Below, piece after piece: positions 19,863 through 29,926 of a DNA stretch of 64,000 nucleotides (position 1 is its first letter; each line of letters starts with the position of its first letter). The position numbers and the translations under genes are program-made. The notes under the pieces are model-generated. The model made no database searches and was not told where the DNA came from. It saw nothing but the letters and a program-made list of their open reading frames with translations. The stretch lies in contig NZ_JAEFCF010000004.1 in NCBI RefSeq assembly GCF_016405985.1, forward strand, positions 1 through 64,000, read 5' to 3'. The stretch comes from Paracoccus sp. IB05 (GTDB taxonomy: Bacteria; Pseudomonadota; Alphaproteobacteria; Rhodobacterales; Rhodobacteraceae).

Positions 19863-20732
19863 ATGAAAAGCTCTGACGCCAGCCGGTTGACGCTGATCCT
19901 GTTGTTCACGCCCTTTGCGCTGTGGATCATCCTTTTGGTCATCCTGCCGCAGATCGGTGTCGGCTGGCTTAGCCTGCGCGAGAAACTCGGGCCGCGCGAA
20001 TATGCGTTCGGCTTTGGCAATTACCTCGATTTCTTCCGCGAGCCGATCTACTGGAACACGCTGTTGCGCACCGCCTGGATCTCGGTGCTGGTCACGATCC
20101 TTGCGCTGTTCATCGGCTTTCCGGTCGCCTGGTATATCGCGAAAATCGCGCGGCAGCGCTCGCGCGCGGCCTTGTTCCTCATGTGCCTGATCCCGCTCTG
20201 GGTGTCAGATCTGGTCCGCGCCTTTGGCTGGATCCTGCTGCTGCGCGAGACCGGGATCATCTCGGGCGCGCTGCAATGGGCGGGGCTGAGTTCTGGCCCG
20301 GTCGAGCTATTGTACAATGACATCACCGTCGTGATCGGCATGGTCTATACGGTCGTGCTGTTCATGATCGTGCCGCTGGTCTCGACGCTGGACGGGATGG
20401 ACAATGCGCTCCTGGAGGCCGGCTACAATCTCGGCGGCAGCCGGTTGACCGTGTTTCGCCGCATCGTCATTCCCTATGCCATGCCGGGGATCGTGGCGGG
20501 CTGCATCATCACCTTCATGCTGGCGGCGGGCAGCTATCTGACGCCGATCCTTCTGGGCGGCAAAAATTCGATGTGGTTCACCGAACAGATCTACGAGCAA
20601 TTCGTCACCCGCTATAACTGGGAATCCGGCGCGACCTTCGGTGTGCTTTTGCTGGTCTTCACCTCAGGCGTGGTCTGGCTCGGGTTGCGGCTGACCGGGC
20701 AGAACCTTGCCTCGACCGTGGCGAAGGAGTGA
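19863..20732 (+). CDS. ABC permease (PotB-like)
   Basis: A 289-residue inner-membrane permease with six predicted helices and the ATPase-contacting EAA motif (NALLEAGYNLGGSRLTVFRR). It starts three bases after the ATPase stop and pairs with the permease that follows. Confidence 0.9.
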   Translation: MKSSDASRLTLILLFTPFALWIILLVILPQIGVGWLSLREKLGPREYAFGFGNYLDFFREPIYWNTLLRTAWISVLVTILALFIGFPVAWYIAKIARQRSRAALFLMCLIPLWVSDLVRAFGWILLLRETGIISGALQWAGLSSGPVELLYNDITVVIGMVYTVVLFMIVPLVSTLDGMDNALLEAGYNLGGSRLTVFRRIVIPYAMPGIVAGCIITFMLAAGSYLTPILLGGKNSMWFTEQIYEQFVTRYNWESGATFGVLLLVFTSGVVWLGLRLTGQNLASTVAKE

Positions 20733-20736
20733 GCAG

Positions 20737-21603
20737 ATGAACGTTGCCGCCCCCCGCTCCGGTCTGATGCGTGGCCTGTATATCGGCTATATGCTGGCGT
20801 TTTTCTTCTACCTCGCGGCGCCGCTGGTCGCCGCCGCGATCTTTGCCTTCAACGACTCGCAATTCCCGGCTTTGCCGTGGAAGGGGTTCACGCTCGACTG
20901 GTTTTTCGGCCGTGAAGAGCCGGTGATCGGTCTGTTCCATGATCGCCGTCTGATGGCGGGGCTGATCAATTCGCTCTGGATCGGGCTGATCGTCTCTGCC
21001 CTCGCGGTCGTGATCGGCGCCTGCAATGCGTTTTTGTTCGAGCGGAAGAGCTTCCGGTTCAAAAGCGCGCTTTATGTGCTGATGATCGTGCCGCTGGTGA
21101 TCCCGGGCGTGATCCTCGGGATCTCGATCCTGGTGTTTTCCAGCATGATCGCCAATGGCGTCAGCGATGCCTTCTGGTGGGAGTGGGATTTCCTGCGCCC
21201 GGGCGTATTGCTGGTGATCCTTGGCCAGCTGTCCTTCCTCGTGACGATCACGACCCTGGTGATCTCGGCCCGGCTGCGCAAATTCGACATCGCGCTGGAA
21301 GAGGCGGCGCTGAACCTTGGCGCCTCGCGTGTCAGGGTGCTGGCGACGGTGACACTGCCATACCTTACCCCGGCGCTGTTTTCCGGCTTTGTGGTGGCCT
21401 TCCTCGTGTCCTTCGAGAATTTCAACACAACGCTGATGCTGGTCGGATCGGACGCGCCGCTGACCATCACCATGTATGACCGCATGGTCAAAGTCGGCTC
21501 GACGCCGGTGCTGAATGCGGTTTCGGTGTTCCTGATGGTCGGATCGGGGCTTTTGGCGCTGGCCAGTGTTTTCGCGCAGCGTCCGCGGCGCGGCGAGGGC
21601 TAG
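20737..21603 (+). CDS. ABC permease (PotC-like)
   Basis: A 288-residue permease, second of the heterodimer, with EAA motif EEAALNLGASRVRVLATVTL. ATG 20737 has a good ribosome site (AAGGAG) inside the end of the previous gene; the in-frame start at 20707 overlaps that gene and was not chosen. Last gene of the importer operon. Confidence 0.9.
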   Translation: MNVAAPRSGLMRGLYIGYMLAFFFYLAAPLVAAAIFAFNDSQFPALPWKGFTLDWFFGREEPVIGLFHDRRLMAGLINSLWIGLIVSALAVVIGACNAFLFERKSFRFKSALYVLMIVPLVIPGVILGISILVFSSMIANGVSDAFWWEWDFLRPGVLLVILGQLSFLVTITTLVISARLRKFDIALEEAALNLGASRVRVLATVTLPYLTPALFSGFVVAFLVSFENFNTTLMLVGSDAPLTITMYDRMVKVGSTPVLNAVSVFLMVGSGLLALASVFAQRPRRGEG

Positions 21604-21624
21604 GCCCCGCCGCGTGCTTTTGCG

Positions 21625-23694
21625 TCAGCGGAGCGCCGCTTCGATATTGCCGCCATCCACCGTCATGACATGCGCGGTGGTGCGGGCCGATGCGGCCAGC
21701 GCGGTGAAGGCCTGGGCTACATGGCCCGCCTCGACCTCGCGGCCCAGCAGGTTGCCGGCCATATAACTTGCCTCATCCAGCCCCCGCGCGGCGGACCGCG
21801 CCGCGATCATCTCGCTGGTGAGAAGGCCCGAGCGGATGCGGTCGGCATTGATGCCATTCACGCGGATGCCCTCGGCCCCCAGTTCCAGCGCGAGCTGGCG
21901 CAAAAGGAAGAAGGTGGTGGCCTTGGGCAGGCCGTAAGCGCCGAAGTTTTTGCCCGGGTTCACCGCCTGTTTCGAGACATTGATCAGGATCTGCCCGGCA
22001 TCGCCCGCGCCGCGGGTGCCGCGCGCGGCGGTCTGGGCGCGGAACACCGCGACGGCGGCCTGGGCAAAGGCCTGATGCGCAAAGAAATTCAGCTCGAAAC
22101 TTTGCCGCAGCGTGTCATCTGCCAGGGTCGCGATCTCGCCATTGATCGCGGCACCTGCATTGGACACGAGGATATCCAGCCCGCCAAAGCGCGCCACACA
22201 GGCCTCAACCGCGATCTCTGCCGCGCCTTTGGCGGTGATGTCGCAAGCGATGCCACCATGATCGCGGCCAAGCGCCTTCAGCGCGCCGTCAAGCTGCGCC
22301 TCGTCGCGGTCAACAAGGAAGATCGCAGCACCTTCCGCCGCGAAAGCCCGCGCGGTGGCAAGGCCAATCGCCCCCGCGCCGCCGGTGACCAGCACGACCT
22401 TGCCCTGAAAGCGCGGCGGCTTGCCCTTGCCCAGCTTGGCCTGTTCCAGCGACCAGTATTCCATTTCAAAGAGATCGCGCTCGCCAATCGGGAAGAACCC
22501 ACCAAGCCGCTCGCCATCGGTCATCACGCGGGTGGTCTGGCTGCCGATATCGCCGGCAATCCGCGCCGCTGCGGCAGTGGCACCGATACCGACCACGCCT
22601 TCGCCCTCGATCCAGGCAAGGCCGGGCATTGGCGAGAGCATGGTCTTCGGCGTCGCGGCCTGGGGCGCCTGGCGGTCGAAACAGGCGGCATAATCGGCGG
22701 CGAAATCGGTCACCGCCTGGCGCAGGGCATCGGGCCCGCCGGCGAGGATCTCACGGGTGATCACCAGCGGATGGCCCTTGGTGCGGATCACATGATCCGG
22801 GGTCGCCACACCGCGTTTCGCAAGCGCGGCAAGGTCGTCGCGCAGCGTAAAGGCGCGGATCGCATCATCGGCGCGCAGGTCGAGGACCGGCAGGCCCGTC
22901 GCCTCGGGCAGGCAAGAGGCCAGCGCGCCGCGCAGGGAGGCCAGCGTCTGCGCCAGTTCCTGCGGCGGCAAAGCGGCGCCCGGATAGACCGGGCCGGGGC
23001 GGCGCTGCGCGAGCCAGGCCTCGACCTCATTCGTATGCGAGATCAGCCGGTCGTAAGAAGCTCTCGCCCCCGGCCCCCAGGTGAAATGGCCATGATTGAT
23101 CAGCAAAAGCCCTTCGGCTTCGGGATTGCTGTCATAGGCATCCGCCGCGGCTTTCGCCAAAGCAAAGCCCGGCATGATATAAGGCAGAAGCGTCAGCCGG
23201 TCGCCGAAGATCTCGCGCGTGGCACCCGCGACTTCGGGAAGGTTTGCCAGCGTCAGGAAGGCGGTTGCATGGGTGTGATCGACATATTTATGCGGGATCC
23301 AGGCATGGAGCAGCGTTTCGACCGAGGGGTTGGGGCCGGTGCTGTCCATCAGATTGGCGCGCTGCACATCGACCATCGCTTCATCCGACAGCGCAGTCAG
23401 GCCCCGCAGCCGCGCCAGCGGCGCCATGCGCACGGCGGGCAGACCCGCGGCCTGGATGGTCTCGAGATCCCAGCCCGAGCCCTTCACATGCAGCACATCA
23501 ACCGTATCGCCGTAAACATCGACGGCCTCAGCCTTCATCGAAGTATTGCCGCCGCCATGCATCACCATATCCGGGTCGCGCCCGATGATGCGCGAGGAAT
23601 AGACCCTGAGTGCGAGTTCCCGCGCCGCCGGGTCAGACCCTGCTGCCTCCTGCAACGCCAGCGCCTCGGTCTCATTCCAGAGATTCGTTCTCAT
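21625..23694 (-). CDS. Class II aldolase / short-chain dehydrogenase fusion (RhaD-type)
   Basis: A 689-residue two-domain enzyme. Residues about 1-400 form a class II (fuculose/rhamnulose-1-phosphate type) aldolase with zinc-site motifs MHGGGNTSMK, DHTHATAF and NHGHFTWG. The C-terminal 260 residues are an NAD(P)-dependent SDR (VLVTGGAGAIGLATARAF; catalytic YGLPK). The family is annotated in rhamnose catabolism as cleaving a ketose-1-phosphate to DHAP and lactaldehyde, with the dehydrogenase acting on the aldehyde. Here no rhamnose genes are present; MtnK and MtnA are instead, which would supply a 5-modified ribulose-1-phosphate. ATG 23694 follows a GGAGG site. It is divergent from the SorC gene. 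Confidence 0.85.
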   Translation of the reverse strand: MRTNLWNETEALALQEAAGSDPAARELALRVYSSRIIGRDPDMVMHGGGNTSMKAEAVDVYGDTVDVLHVKGSGWDLETIQAAGLPAVRMAPLARLRGLTALSDEAMVDVQRANLMDSTGPNPSVETLLHAWIPHKYVDHTHATAFLTLANLPEVAGATREIFGDRLTLLPYIMPGFALAKAAADAYDSNPEAEGLLLINHGHFTWGPGARASYDRLISHTNEVEAWLAQRRPGPVYPGAALPPQELAQTLASLRGALASCLPEATGLPVLDLRADDAIRAFTLRDDLAALAKRGVATPDHVIRTKGHPLVITREILAGGPDALRQAVTDFAADYAACFDRQAPQAATPKTMLSPMPGLAWIEGEGVVGIGATAAAARIAGDIGSQTTRVMTDGERLGGFFPIGERDLFEMEYWSLEQAKLGKGKPPRFQGKVVLVTGGAGAIGLATARAFAAEGAAIFLVDRDEAQLDGALKALGRDHGGIACDITAKGAAEIAVEACVARFGGLDILVSNAGAAINGEIATLADDTLRQSFELNFFAHQAFAQAAVAVFRAQTAARGTRGAGDAGQILINVSKQAVNPGKNFGAYGLPKATTFFLLRQLALELGAEGIRVNGINADRIRSGLLTSEMIAARSAARGLDEASYMAGNLLGREVEAGHVAQAFTALAASARTTAHVMTVDGGNIEAALR

Positions 23695-23766
23695 TTGCAC
23701 CCTCCCCGGTGGATCCGTAATAGCAGCCTGTCCAAAGGCAATTGCACGATCATCCGGCATTGTCTA

Positions 23767-23796
23767 CAAATGTCAAATATACCTGTCAAACGTTGA
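23767..23796. promoter_or_regulatory. Putative SorC operator between aldolase and regulator genes
   Basis: The gap carries CAAATGTCAA (23767-23776) and TGTCAAACGTT (23784-23794). Both recur in the mtnK/importer intergenic region: the second exactly at 27308-27318, the first as its reverse complement TTGACATTTG at 27320-27329. This marks a shared operator for the divergent units. Confidence 0.65.
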
Positions 23797-24783
23797 ATGA
23801 GGCCAGAGGTGAACAGCACAGCCAGGCGGCGCACAATCGGCCAGGTCAGCGGCGAGAATGCCGTGATCGAGGTTGCCTGGCTCTATTATCACGAGGGGCT
23901 GAACCAGAAGGATATTGCCGAGACGCTGGGGATTTCCCGCGCGACGGTGGTGAATTACCTGCAGGAGGCGCGCGAGCGTGAACTGATCCGCATCACGCTG
24001 GCGGCGCCTGCTTTCACCACGCATCGGCTGGCCTCGGATCTCTGCCGCCGCTTCGGGCTGAAAGCGGCCTATGTGGTGCCCGATGAGGGCGCCAGCGTCG
24101 AGGACGCCTTTCGCCGGGTGGTGAAGGGGGCGGCACTCTGGCTGCCGGATCTGCTGGCGCCGGGGGACAATCTGGGTGTGGCCTGGGGGCGCACCGTCTA
24201 TGATCTTGCAGAGGCGCTGGAGATCACCCGCACCGAAGAGATGACCGTATTGCAGCTGGTCGGTTCGATGGCGACGCCCTACGGCTTCACCGCCGAGGCC
24301 TGTTCGACGCGGCTGGCGCAAAGGCTGGGGGCGCGCTGCCTCAACCTGCACGCGCCCGCGATCCTGTCCAGCGCGGATCTCGCCCGCGCGCTCCGGGCCG
24401 AGCCGATCCTGCGGGTGCAGCTCGATGAGATCGAAAAGCTGAACAAGCTTTTGTTCTCGGTCGGGACGGCCAGCGAGGACAGCCATATCGTGTCGAGCGG
24501 CCTCGCCACGATGGAGGATCTGGCGCATTACATCCGCAATGGCGCGGTGGGGGTGATCTGCGGCCGGTTTGTCGATGCGCAGGGCCGCGCGATCCCGGGC
24601 CCGATGGAAGACCGTATGATCGGGATCCCGCTTGAACGCCTGACCGGGCTTGAAATGGGCATTCTGGTGACGCCGGGCCATGACAAGGTCGCGGCGACGA
24701 TGGCGGCGATCAGGGGCGGCTATGCCACCCATCTCGTCACCGGCCTTACCGTGGCCGAGGCTTTGCTGGCGCAGGATCTGTAA
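23797..24783 (+). CDS. SorC-family sugar-responsive transcriptional regulator
   Basis: A 328-residue regulator with an N-terminal HTH (HEGLNQKDIAETLGISRATV, residues about 32-51) and the C-terminal sugar-phosphate-binding domain of the SorC/DeoR-like family (GVAWGRT; GVICGRFVDAQG). Such proteins respond to phosphorylated sugars. It sits between the aldolase fusion and mtnA and probably controls the whole pentose cluster via the TGTCAA sites. ATG 23797 directly abuts the operator and has no clear ribosome site; GTG 23809 is an alternative. Confidence 0.86.
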   Translation: MRPEVNSTARRRTIGQVSGENAVIEVAWLYYHEGLNQKDIAETLGISRATVVNYLQEARERELIRITLAAPAFTTHRLASDLCRRFGLKAAYVVPDEGASVEDAFRRVVKGAALWLPDLLAPGDNLGVAWGRTVYDLAEALEITRTEEMTVLQLVGSMATPYGFTAEACSTRLAQRLGARCLNLHAPAILSSADLARALRAEPILRVQLDEIEKLNKLLFSVGTASEDSHIVSSGLATMEDLAHYIRNGAVGVICGRFVDAQGRAIPGPMEDRMIGIPLERLTGLEMGILVTPGHDKVAATMAAIRGGYATHLVTGLTVAEALLAQDL

Positions 24784-24784
24784 T

Positions 24785-24802
24785 CCCGCGCCAGCGGGTT
24801 TT
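24785..24802 (+). terminator. Terminator of the SorC gene
   Basis: CCCGC-GCCA-GCGGG followed by TTTT, directly after the stop and just before the convergent mtnA stop. It is a short but plausible intrinsic terminator. Confidence 0.5.
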
Positions 24803-25908
24803 CAGCGTTTCAGCGCGGCGGATTTCAGATCGCCGAACATTGCCTCCATCGCTGCCGCATCGGCGGCGACCACGCCGCGCTCGGTGATCAGGCCGGTCAC
24901 CAGCGCTGCCGGGGTCACATCAAAGGCCGGGTTGCGCCCGCCGGTGCCATCGGGGCTGATCTGCACCTGGATGATCCTGCCCGAGGCGTCCTTGCCCTGA
25001 ACATGGGTGACCTCGGTATCGGAGCGTTCCTCGATCGGGATCTCTTTCACGCCATCAACCACCGTCCAGTCGATGGTCGGCGAGGGCAGGGCGACGTAGA
25101 ACGGCACACCATTGGCCTTTGCCGCCAGCGCCTTGAGATAGGTGCCGATCTTGTTGCAGACATCGCCCTGGGCCGTGGTGCGGTCGGTGCCGACGATCAC
25201 CAGATCGACCTCGCCATGCTGCATCAGATGGCCGCCGGCATTGTCGACGATCAGATCATGGCTGACGCCCGCCGAGTTCAGCTCCCATGCCGTCAGCTGT
25301 GCGCCCTGGTTCCTGGGGCGGGTCTCGTCGACAAAGACATGCACCGGAATGCCGGCTTCCACCGCGTGATAGATCGGCGAGGTTGCGGTGCCCCAGTCGA
25401 CCGTTGCGGGCCAGCCCGCATTGCAATGGGTGAGGATATTGACCGGCTTTCCGGGTTTTTTCGCTGCAATCTCGCGGATCAGCGCGAGGCCGTGTTCGCC
25501 GATGCGGCGGTTGATCTCGACATCTTCATCGGCGATCTCATCGGCGCGTTTTGCCGCTGCCGCCGCGCGCTCGGTGGCGGGCAGGGGGCGCAGAACGCGG
25601 TCCATCTCATCCAGCGCCCAACGCAGGTTGATCGCGGTCGGGCGGGTCTCGTGCAAGACCTCCCAGGTCTCGGAAAGCGAGGCATCCGAAGGGTCGCGCG
25701 CCATCTGATCGGCCACGCCATAAGCCGCCGTTGCGCCAATCAGCGGCGCGCCACGCACCCACATATCGCGGATCGCGACCGCATATTCCTCGCGCGTGGT
25801 CAGCGGCACGATGCGCAATTCATGCGGCAGCCAGCGCTGGTCGATGATCATCACCTGACCCGAGGCCTCGCGCCAGATGGAGCGGTAGGGTTTGCCATTG
25901 ATCTTCAC
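24802..25908 (-). CDS. mtnA: S-methyl-5-thioribose-1-phosphate isomerase
   Basis: A 368-residue aldose-ketose isomerase converting 5-methylthioribose-1-phosphate to 5-methylthioribulose-1-phosphate; related enzymes also take 5-deoxyribose-1-phosphate. Family motifs are [15 protein letters not shown], the catalytic Cys in [18 protein letters not shown], the catalytic Asp in [20 protein letters not shown], and [12 protein letters not shown]. It starts with GTG at 25908, overlapping the mtnK stop by four bases (GTGA). Confidence 0.93.
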   Translation of the reverse strand: MKINGKPYRSIWREASGQVMIIDQRWLPHELRIVPLTTREEYAVAIRDMWVRGAPLIGATAAYGVADQMARDPSDASLSETWEVLHETRPTAINLRWALDEMDRVLRPLPATERAAAAAKRADEIADEDVEINRRIGEHGLALIREIAAKKPGKPVNILTHCNAGWPATVDWGTATSPIYHAVEAGIPVHVFVDETRPRNQGAQLTAWELNSAGVSHDLIVDNAGGHLMQHGEVDLVIVGTDRTTAQGDVCNKIGTYLKALAAKANGVPFYVALPSPTIDWTVVDGVKEIPIEERSDTEVTHVQGKDASGRIIQVQISPDGTGGRNPAFDVTPAALVTGLITERGVVAADAAAMEAMFGDLKSAALKR

Positions 25909-27182
25909 AGGTGGTTCTCCAGGCTGATACGCCGCGCGAGGTCAAGCACGGCAGGAATTCCGGTCAGGCCATTGCGGCCATGGATCAGTGCGGTGCCAAG
26001 CGCGAGGGCACGGGCCTCGCAACCGGCGCGGGTGGCCTCGTCGCTGATCCGTTCGAAATCGGCGTTATGGGCGAGGCCGAGAATGCGGCGATGCATCTCG
26101 ACGCCGCAAAAGCCAAGCGCGTCGCGCCAGATCATGCCAAGCCGTTCCGCCCGCGCGATCTCGCTGGCGAGGCCGTGGCCCTGATCCTCATACAGCGTGG
26201 CCTGGTAGAGGATGCCCGTCCGTTCCTCGCGCCAGAGCCGGGTGAATTCGGCCTCGAACGCGGTCCAGACATTGGCGGTGACCGACAGCAGCCAGTCCTG
26301 ATACTCCGCCCGTGTGCCCGCGCCGGTCTCATGCCCGGGCTGCGCGATATAGGCCATCAGAAAGTTCGAGATCAGCATGCCCACATCAAAGCCGATCGGG
26401 CCATAGGTGGCGAATTCGGGGTCGATCACGCGGATATCGTCGTCTGAGACCATGATCGAGCCGGTATGAAGATCCCCGTGCAGCATGGTCTCGGCCTGGG
26501 CGGTGAAACCCATTTTCAGATGCTGAACTGCTACTTTCAGGGGCAGATCGGCCTGGATGCGGGCAATGGCGCCTTCCAGCCCGGGCGTGTGATGGTTCAG
26601 CTTTGCATTGAAATAGGGGTCTGAAAAGACAAGATTTTCGGTGATGTCGCAAAGTTCGACATTGCCCGCAAACAGCGCCATATCGGCCTTTTTCGCGGCC
26701 GCATTCATCGAGAGATCCGAGCCCCGGAACAGGGTGCGCGCGCAAAACGCGCCCAGCCTTTCGCCAAGACCGGCATAGCGTTTTCCTGCGATCAGCCCAT
26801 GGCGCAGGATGATATGCGGGGTCAGAAATTCCATCACGACAATGGCCTGCGCCTCGTCGAAATGCCAGACCTCCGGCACAGCACCGGGGTCGCGCGCTTC
26901 CTGGCGGATCAGCGCGTTATATTCGAAAAAGCTGCGTTTCAGCGGCAAGGGCCAGGATTCGCCCACCAGCCGCACATAGGGCAGCGCCTGTTTCACAATC
27001 GCCGCGCCAGCCGCGCCGCGCAGGATGAAAACAAGGTTCAGGTTGCCATCGCCGACCTCTTCGACCTGCCAGCTGTCGGGGGGGCCGACGCGGCTGGTCA
27101 AAAGGCTCAGCCCGCCCAGGCGGGATGGCACTGTGCTGGGGGTCAGCGCCTCATATTGCGACGCAGTGTCTGACGGATTCAC
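25905..27182 (-). CDS. mtnK: 5-methylthioribose kinase
   Basis: A 425-residue kinase of the aminoglycoside-phosphotransferase-like fold, matching MtnK in length and motifs: [24 protein letters not shown] (split over the ATP-binding strands), catalytic [12 protein letters not shown] and metal-binding [16 protein letters not shown]. It phosphorylates 5-methylthioribose at C1 after import or after nucleosidase action. GTG 27182 follows a strong GGAGGAG site. First gene of the mtnK-mtnA unit, divergent from the importer. Confidence 0.92.
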   Translation of the reverse strand: MNPSDTASQYEALTPSTVPSRLGGLSLLTSRVGPPDSWQVEEVGDGNLNLVFILRGAAGAAIVKQALPYVRLVGESWPLPLKRSFFEYNALIRQEARDPGAVPEVWHFDEAQAIVVMEFLTPHIILRHGLIAGKRYAGLGERLGAFCARTLFRGSDLSMNAAAKKADMALFAGNVELCDITENLVFSDPYFNAKLNHHTPGLEGAIARIQADLPLKVAVQHLKMGFTAQAETMLHGDLHTGSIMVSDDDIRVIDPEFATYGPIGFDVGMLISNFLMAYIAQPGHETGAGTRAEYQDWLLSVTANVWTAFEAEFTRLWREERTGILYQATLYEDQGHGLASEIARAERLGMIWRDALGFCGVEMHRRILGLAHNADFERISDEATRAGCEARALALGTALIHGRNGLTGIPAVLDLARRISLENHL

Positions 27183-27304
27183 GGCTTTCTCCTCCCGCAG
27201 GTGATACGCCGGAGCTGGCCCGGCGCACCAAATCTTGCCCTCCGGAGCGCGGATTCCTCCTCCCGCATCCCGGGGTTACGGCTAAGGATTTCCATTCTTG
27301 CGGC

Positions 27305-27330
27305 ATTTGTCAAACGTTATTGACATTTGA
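27305..27330. promoter_or_regulatory. Putative SorC operator between mtnK and importer genes
   Basis: A perfect inverted repeat TGTCAA-ACGTTA-TTGACA at 27308-27325, extended by flanking TTTG/ATTTG. It shares an 11-mer and, in reverse complement, a 10-mer with the region upstream of the SorC and aldolase genes. It is placed to control both mtnK-mtnA and the importer/transketolase/RuBisCO-like operon. Confidence 0.68.
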
Positions 27331-27371
27331 ACAACCGAGACGCTAGCCTCGGATTGGGAGAGGAGACCATC

Positions 27372-28880
27372 GTGCCGCAGGACGCCATCGTTATCACGGG
27401 GCTGACCCGATCTTTTGCGCGCAATCATGTACTCCGGGGGGTTAATCTGACCCTGCCGGCGGGCAAAGTGACTGTGTTGATGGGGGCGAACGGGGCGGGG
27501 AAATCCACTCTGGTCAAGATCCTCTGCGGCGTGCAGCGCCGCGATACCGGCGAGATCACGCTGGGCGGCCAGCCCTTTGATCCGCCGGACCCGGCCTCCG
27601 CATTGCGGGCGGGGGTGGTGACCGTGCATCAGAACATCAATGACGGGGTGGCGCCGGATCTTGACGTGGCCTCGAATCTTTTGCTCGACGAGCTGGCGGC
27701 GGGATCGTCTTTCTTCCTCAATGCCCGTCGGATGCGCGAAGAGGCGCGGCGGATTGCCGGCGCCGTGGGGCTGGATGTCGATGTTACGCGCCCGGTGCGC
27801 GAGCTGAGCCTTGCCGACCGGCAGCTGGTTTCCATCGCCCGCGCGATGTCGCATCGCCCCCGGCTTCTGATCCTGGACGAGCCAACCTCATCGCTTTCGG
27901 CGACAGAAACGGAACGGTTGTTCATATTGATCGACCGGTTGAGGGCCGAGGGTGTGGCGATCCTTTATATCTCGCATCGCATGTCCGATATCCGTCGCCT
28001 CGCCGACCGGATTGTCTCGATGCGGGATGGGCAGATTTCCGGCCAGTTCGAGGGCGAGACCCTGGATTACGCCGGTGCCGTGCGCGCCATGCTGGGCCAT
28101 GAGATCACCGAGGTCGATATCGACATTCCGCCTCAGGGCCGGGCGGTGATCGAGGCGCGCGCGCTGCGGCTCCGGCCCGATGCGGTGCCGTTTGATCTGA
28201 GCCTGCATGAAAATGAGGTCGTGGCGATCACCGGCCTTGTCGGGTCGGGGAAATCGCTGCTGGCCGAGGTGCTTTTCGGTGTCTCACGCGCCGAGGGGGG
28301 CACGATCACCCTGGACGGCGCGCCATATATGCCGAAAAATCCGGGCGCGGCGGTGCAGGCGGGGGTGTTTCTTTCGGCGAAAGACCGGCTTTTGAATGCG
28401 GTGATCCCGGAATTCGACATCACCCGCAATATGGTGCTGCCATTCCTGTCGCGCCATACCGGGCTGCTGTCGCTGCTGCGCCCCGGGTCTGAGCGCGCCA
28501 CCGCGACCAGGATGATCGGCGAGATGGGCGTCGTGTGCCAAAGCCCGAAAGACGGGATCCTCACGCTGTCGGGCGGCAATCAGCAAAAAGTGGTTGTGGC
28601 GCGCTGGCTGGCCGAGGCCTCGCGTCTTCTGATCCTTGATGAGCCCTTCCAGGGCGTCGACATCCAGGCGCGCCGCGACATCGGCCGCCATATCCGTGCC
28701 AGCGCCTCTGGCCGCGCCACCCTGGTGCTCTGTGCCGAGATCGACGAAGCGCTGGAAGTGGCCGACCGCATCCTTGTCATGAGCGAGCATTCGATCATCG
28801 GCGCACATCGCAATCAGAATATCGACCTTGGCCTTGTCATGGCGCAGGTCACCGAATCCGCCGCAGGAATGCCTTCATGA
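27372..28880 (+). CDS. Ribose-type ABC importer, double ATPase (RbsA-like)
   Basis: A 502-residue ATPase with two nucleotide-binding domains: the first with Walker A GANGAGKST and Walker B LLILDEPTSSL, the second with GLVGSGKS, LSGGNQQK and LLILDEPFQGVD. Asymmetric signatures are normal for this family. I start it at GTG 27372, behind GGAGAGGAG; the upstream in-frame TTG lies inside the operator. It energises import of a pentose-like compound, plausibly the MtnK substrate. Confidence 0.9.
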   Translation: MPQDAIVITGLTRSFARNHVLRGVNLTLPAGKVTVLMGANGAGKSTLVKILCGVQRRDTGEITLGGQPFDPPDPASALRAGVVTVHQNINDGVAPDLDVASNLLLDELAAGSSFFLNARRMREEARRIAGAVGLDVDVTRPVRELSLADRQLVSIARAMSHRPRLLILDEPTSSLSATETERLFILIDRLRAEGVAILYISHRMSDIRRLADRIVSMRDGQISGQFEGETLDYAGAVRAMLGHEITEVDIDIPPQGRAVIEARALRLRPDAVPFDLSLHENEVVAITGLVGSGKSLLAEVLFGVSRAEGGTITLDGAPYMPKNPGAAVQAGVFLSAKDRLLNAVIPEFDITRNMVLPFLSRHTGLLSLLRPGSERATATRMIGEMGVVCQSPKDGILTLSGGNQQKVVVARWLAEASRLLILDEPFQGVDIQARRDIGRHIRASASGRATLVLCAEIDEALEVADRILVMSEHSIIGAHRNQNIDLGLVMAQVTESAAGMPS

Positions 28881-29893
28881 AAAAAGACTTCAATCTGACC
28901 GATTTCGCGATCCGCTACGGGTTCCTGATCCTGATGGCCGCGCTGGTGATCGGCTTTTCCATCGCGCAACCGGCTTTCCTGACCGCGCGCAGCGGTGTCT
29001 TCATCCTGCAATCGGTGGCGATCACCGGCATCCTGGCGCTTGGCGTCACGGCGACCCTGGTGGTGGGCGGCTTTGACCTTTCCATCGGGGCGGTTGCGAC
29101 CTCTGCTCTGATGCTTTCGGCCTATACGATGGTGATCTGGGATCTCGGTGCGGTCGAGGCGGTGGTGTTCTGCCTGGCGATGGGCGCCTTTGTCGGCCTG
29201 ATCAACGGATTGCTGATCGTCAAGATGCGGGTGCCGGATCTTCTGGCGACGCTTGGGATGATGTTCCTGCTGATGGGGTTGCAGCGTATCCCGACGGAAG
29301 GAAATTCCATCTCGACCGGCATGTCGCTGCCCGGGGGCGGCACCGCGACCGGCACATTCTCGCCCGGCTTCCTGATGCTGGGGCGGCACCGGCTGGATTT
29401 CATCCTTGAGGATCTGGTGCCGCTGTCGGTCGTCTTCCTGATCGTGATCGCGTTTCTGGTCTGGGGGTTCCTGGAGCTCACCCGCCATGGCCGCGTCATG
29501 TATGCGATCGGGTCTAACGCCAAAGCGGCGAGCCTTGCGGGCATCAACGTGAATTTCTACCGCATTCTGGCCTATGTGATCTCAGGCACGCTGGCATCGT
29601 TCGGAGGCATCCTGCTGGCGGCGCGGCTGGGGCGGGGCGATGTGGCCTCGGGCAACAACCTGTTGCTCGATGCGGTTGCCGCCGCGCTGATCGGCTTTGC
29701 CGTGCTGGGCGCGGCGAAGCCCAATGCTTTCGGCACCGCCATCGGCGCGCTGTTTGTCGGCATCCTGTTGCAGGGTCTGACCATGCTGAACGCACCTTAT
29801 TACACCCAGGATTTCATCAAGGGCGCCGTCCTGGTCGTCGCCCTCGTCTTTACCTTCGCGCTTTCCGGTCGGGGAGGCCGGGCGCGCGGCTGA
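28877..29893 (+). CDS. Ribose-type ABC permease (RbsC-like)
   Basis: A 338-residue permease with eight to ten hydrophobic helices and the family block TLVVGGFDLSIGAVATSALM. ATG 28877 overlaps the ATPase stop by four bases. It forms the homodimeric channel of the importer. Confidence 0.9.
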   Translation: MKKDFNLTDFAIRYGFLILMAALVIGFSIAQPAFLTARSGVFILQSVAITGILALGVTATLVVGGFDLSIGAVATSALMLSAYTMVIWDLGAVEAVVFCLAMGAFVGLINGLLIVKMRVPDLLATLGMMFLLMGLQRIPTEGNSISTGMSLPGGGTATGTFSPGFLMLGRHRLDFILEDLVPLSVVFLIVIAFLVWGFLELTRHGRVMYAIGSNAKAASLAGINVNFYRILAYVISGTLASFGGILLAARLGRGDVASGNNLLLDAVAAALIGFAVLGAAKPNAFGTAIGALFVGILLQGLTMLNAPYYTQDFIKGAVLVVALVFTFALSGRGGRARG

Positions 29894-29926
29894 GCGAAAC
29901 GGACAACAAAGAAGAGGGAGGAAACC

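Noticed and set aside
21670-23796. A 708-codon plus-strand open frame
   Set aside because: Antisense shadow of the aldolase/SDR fusion, whose zinc and nucleotide motifs are clear.
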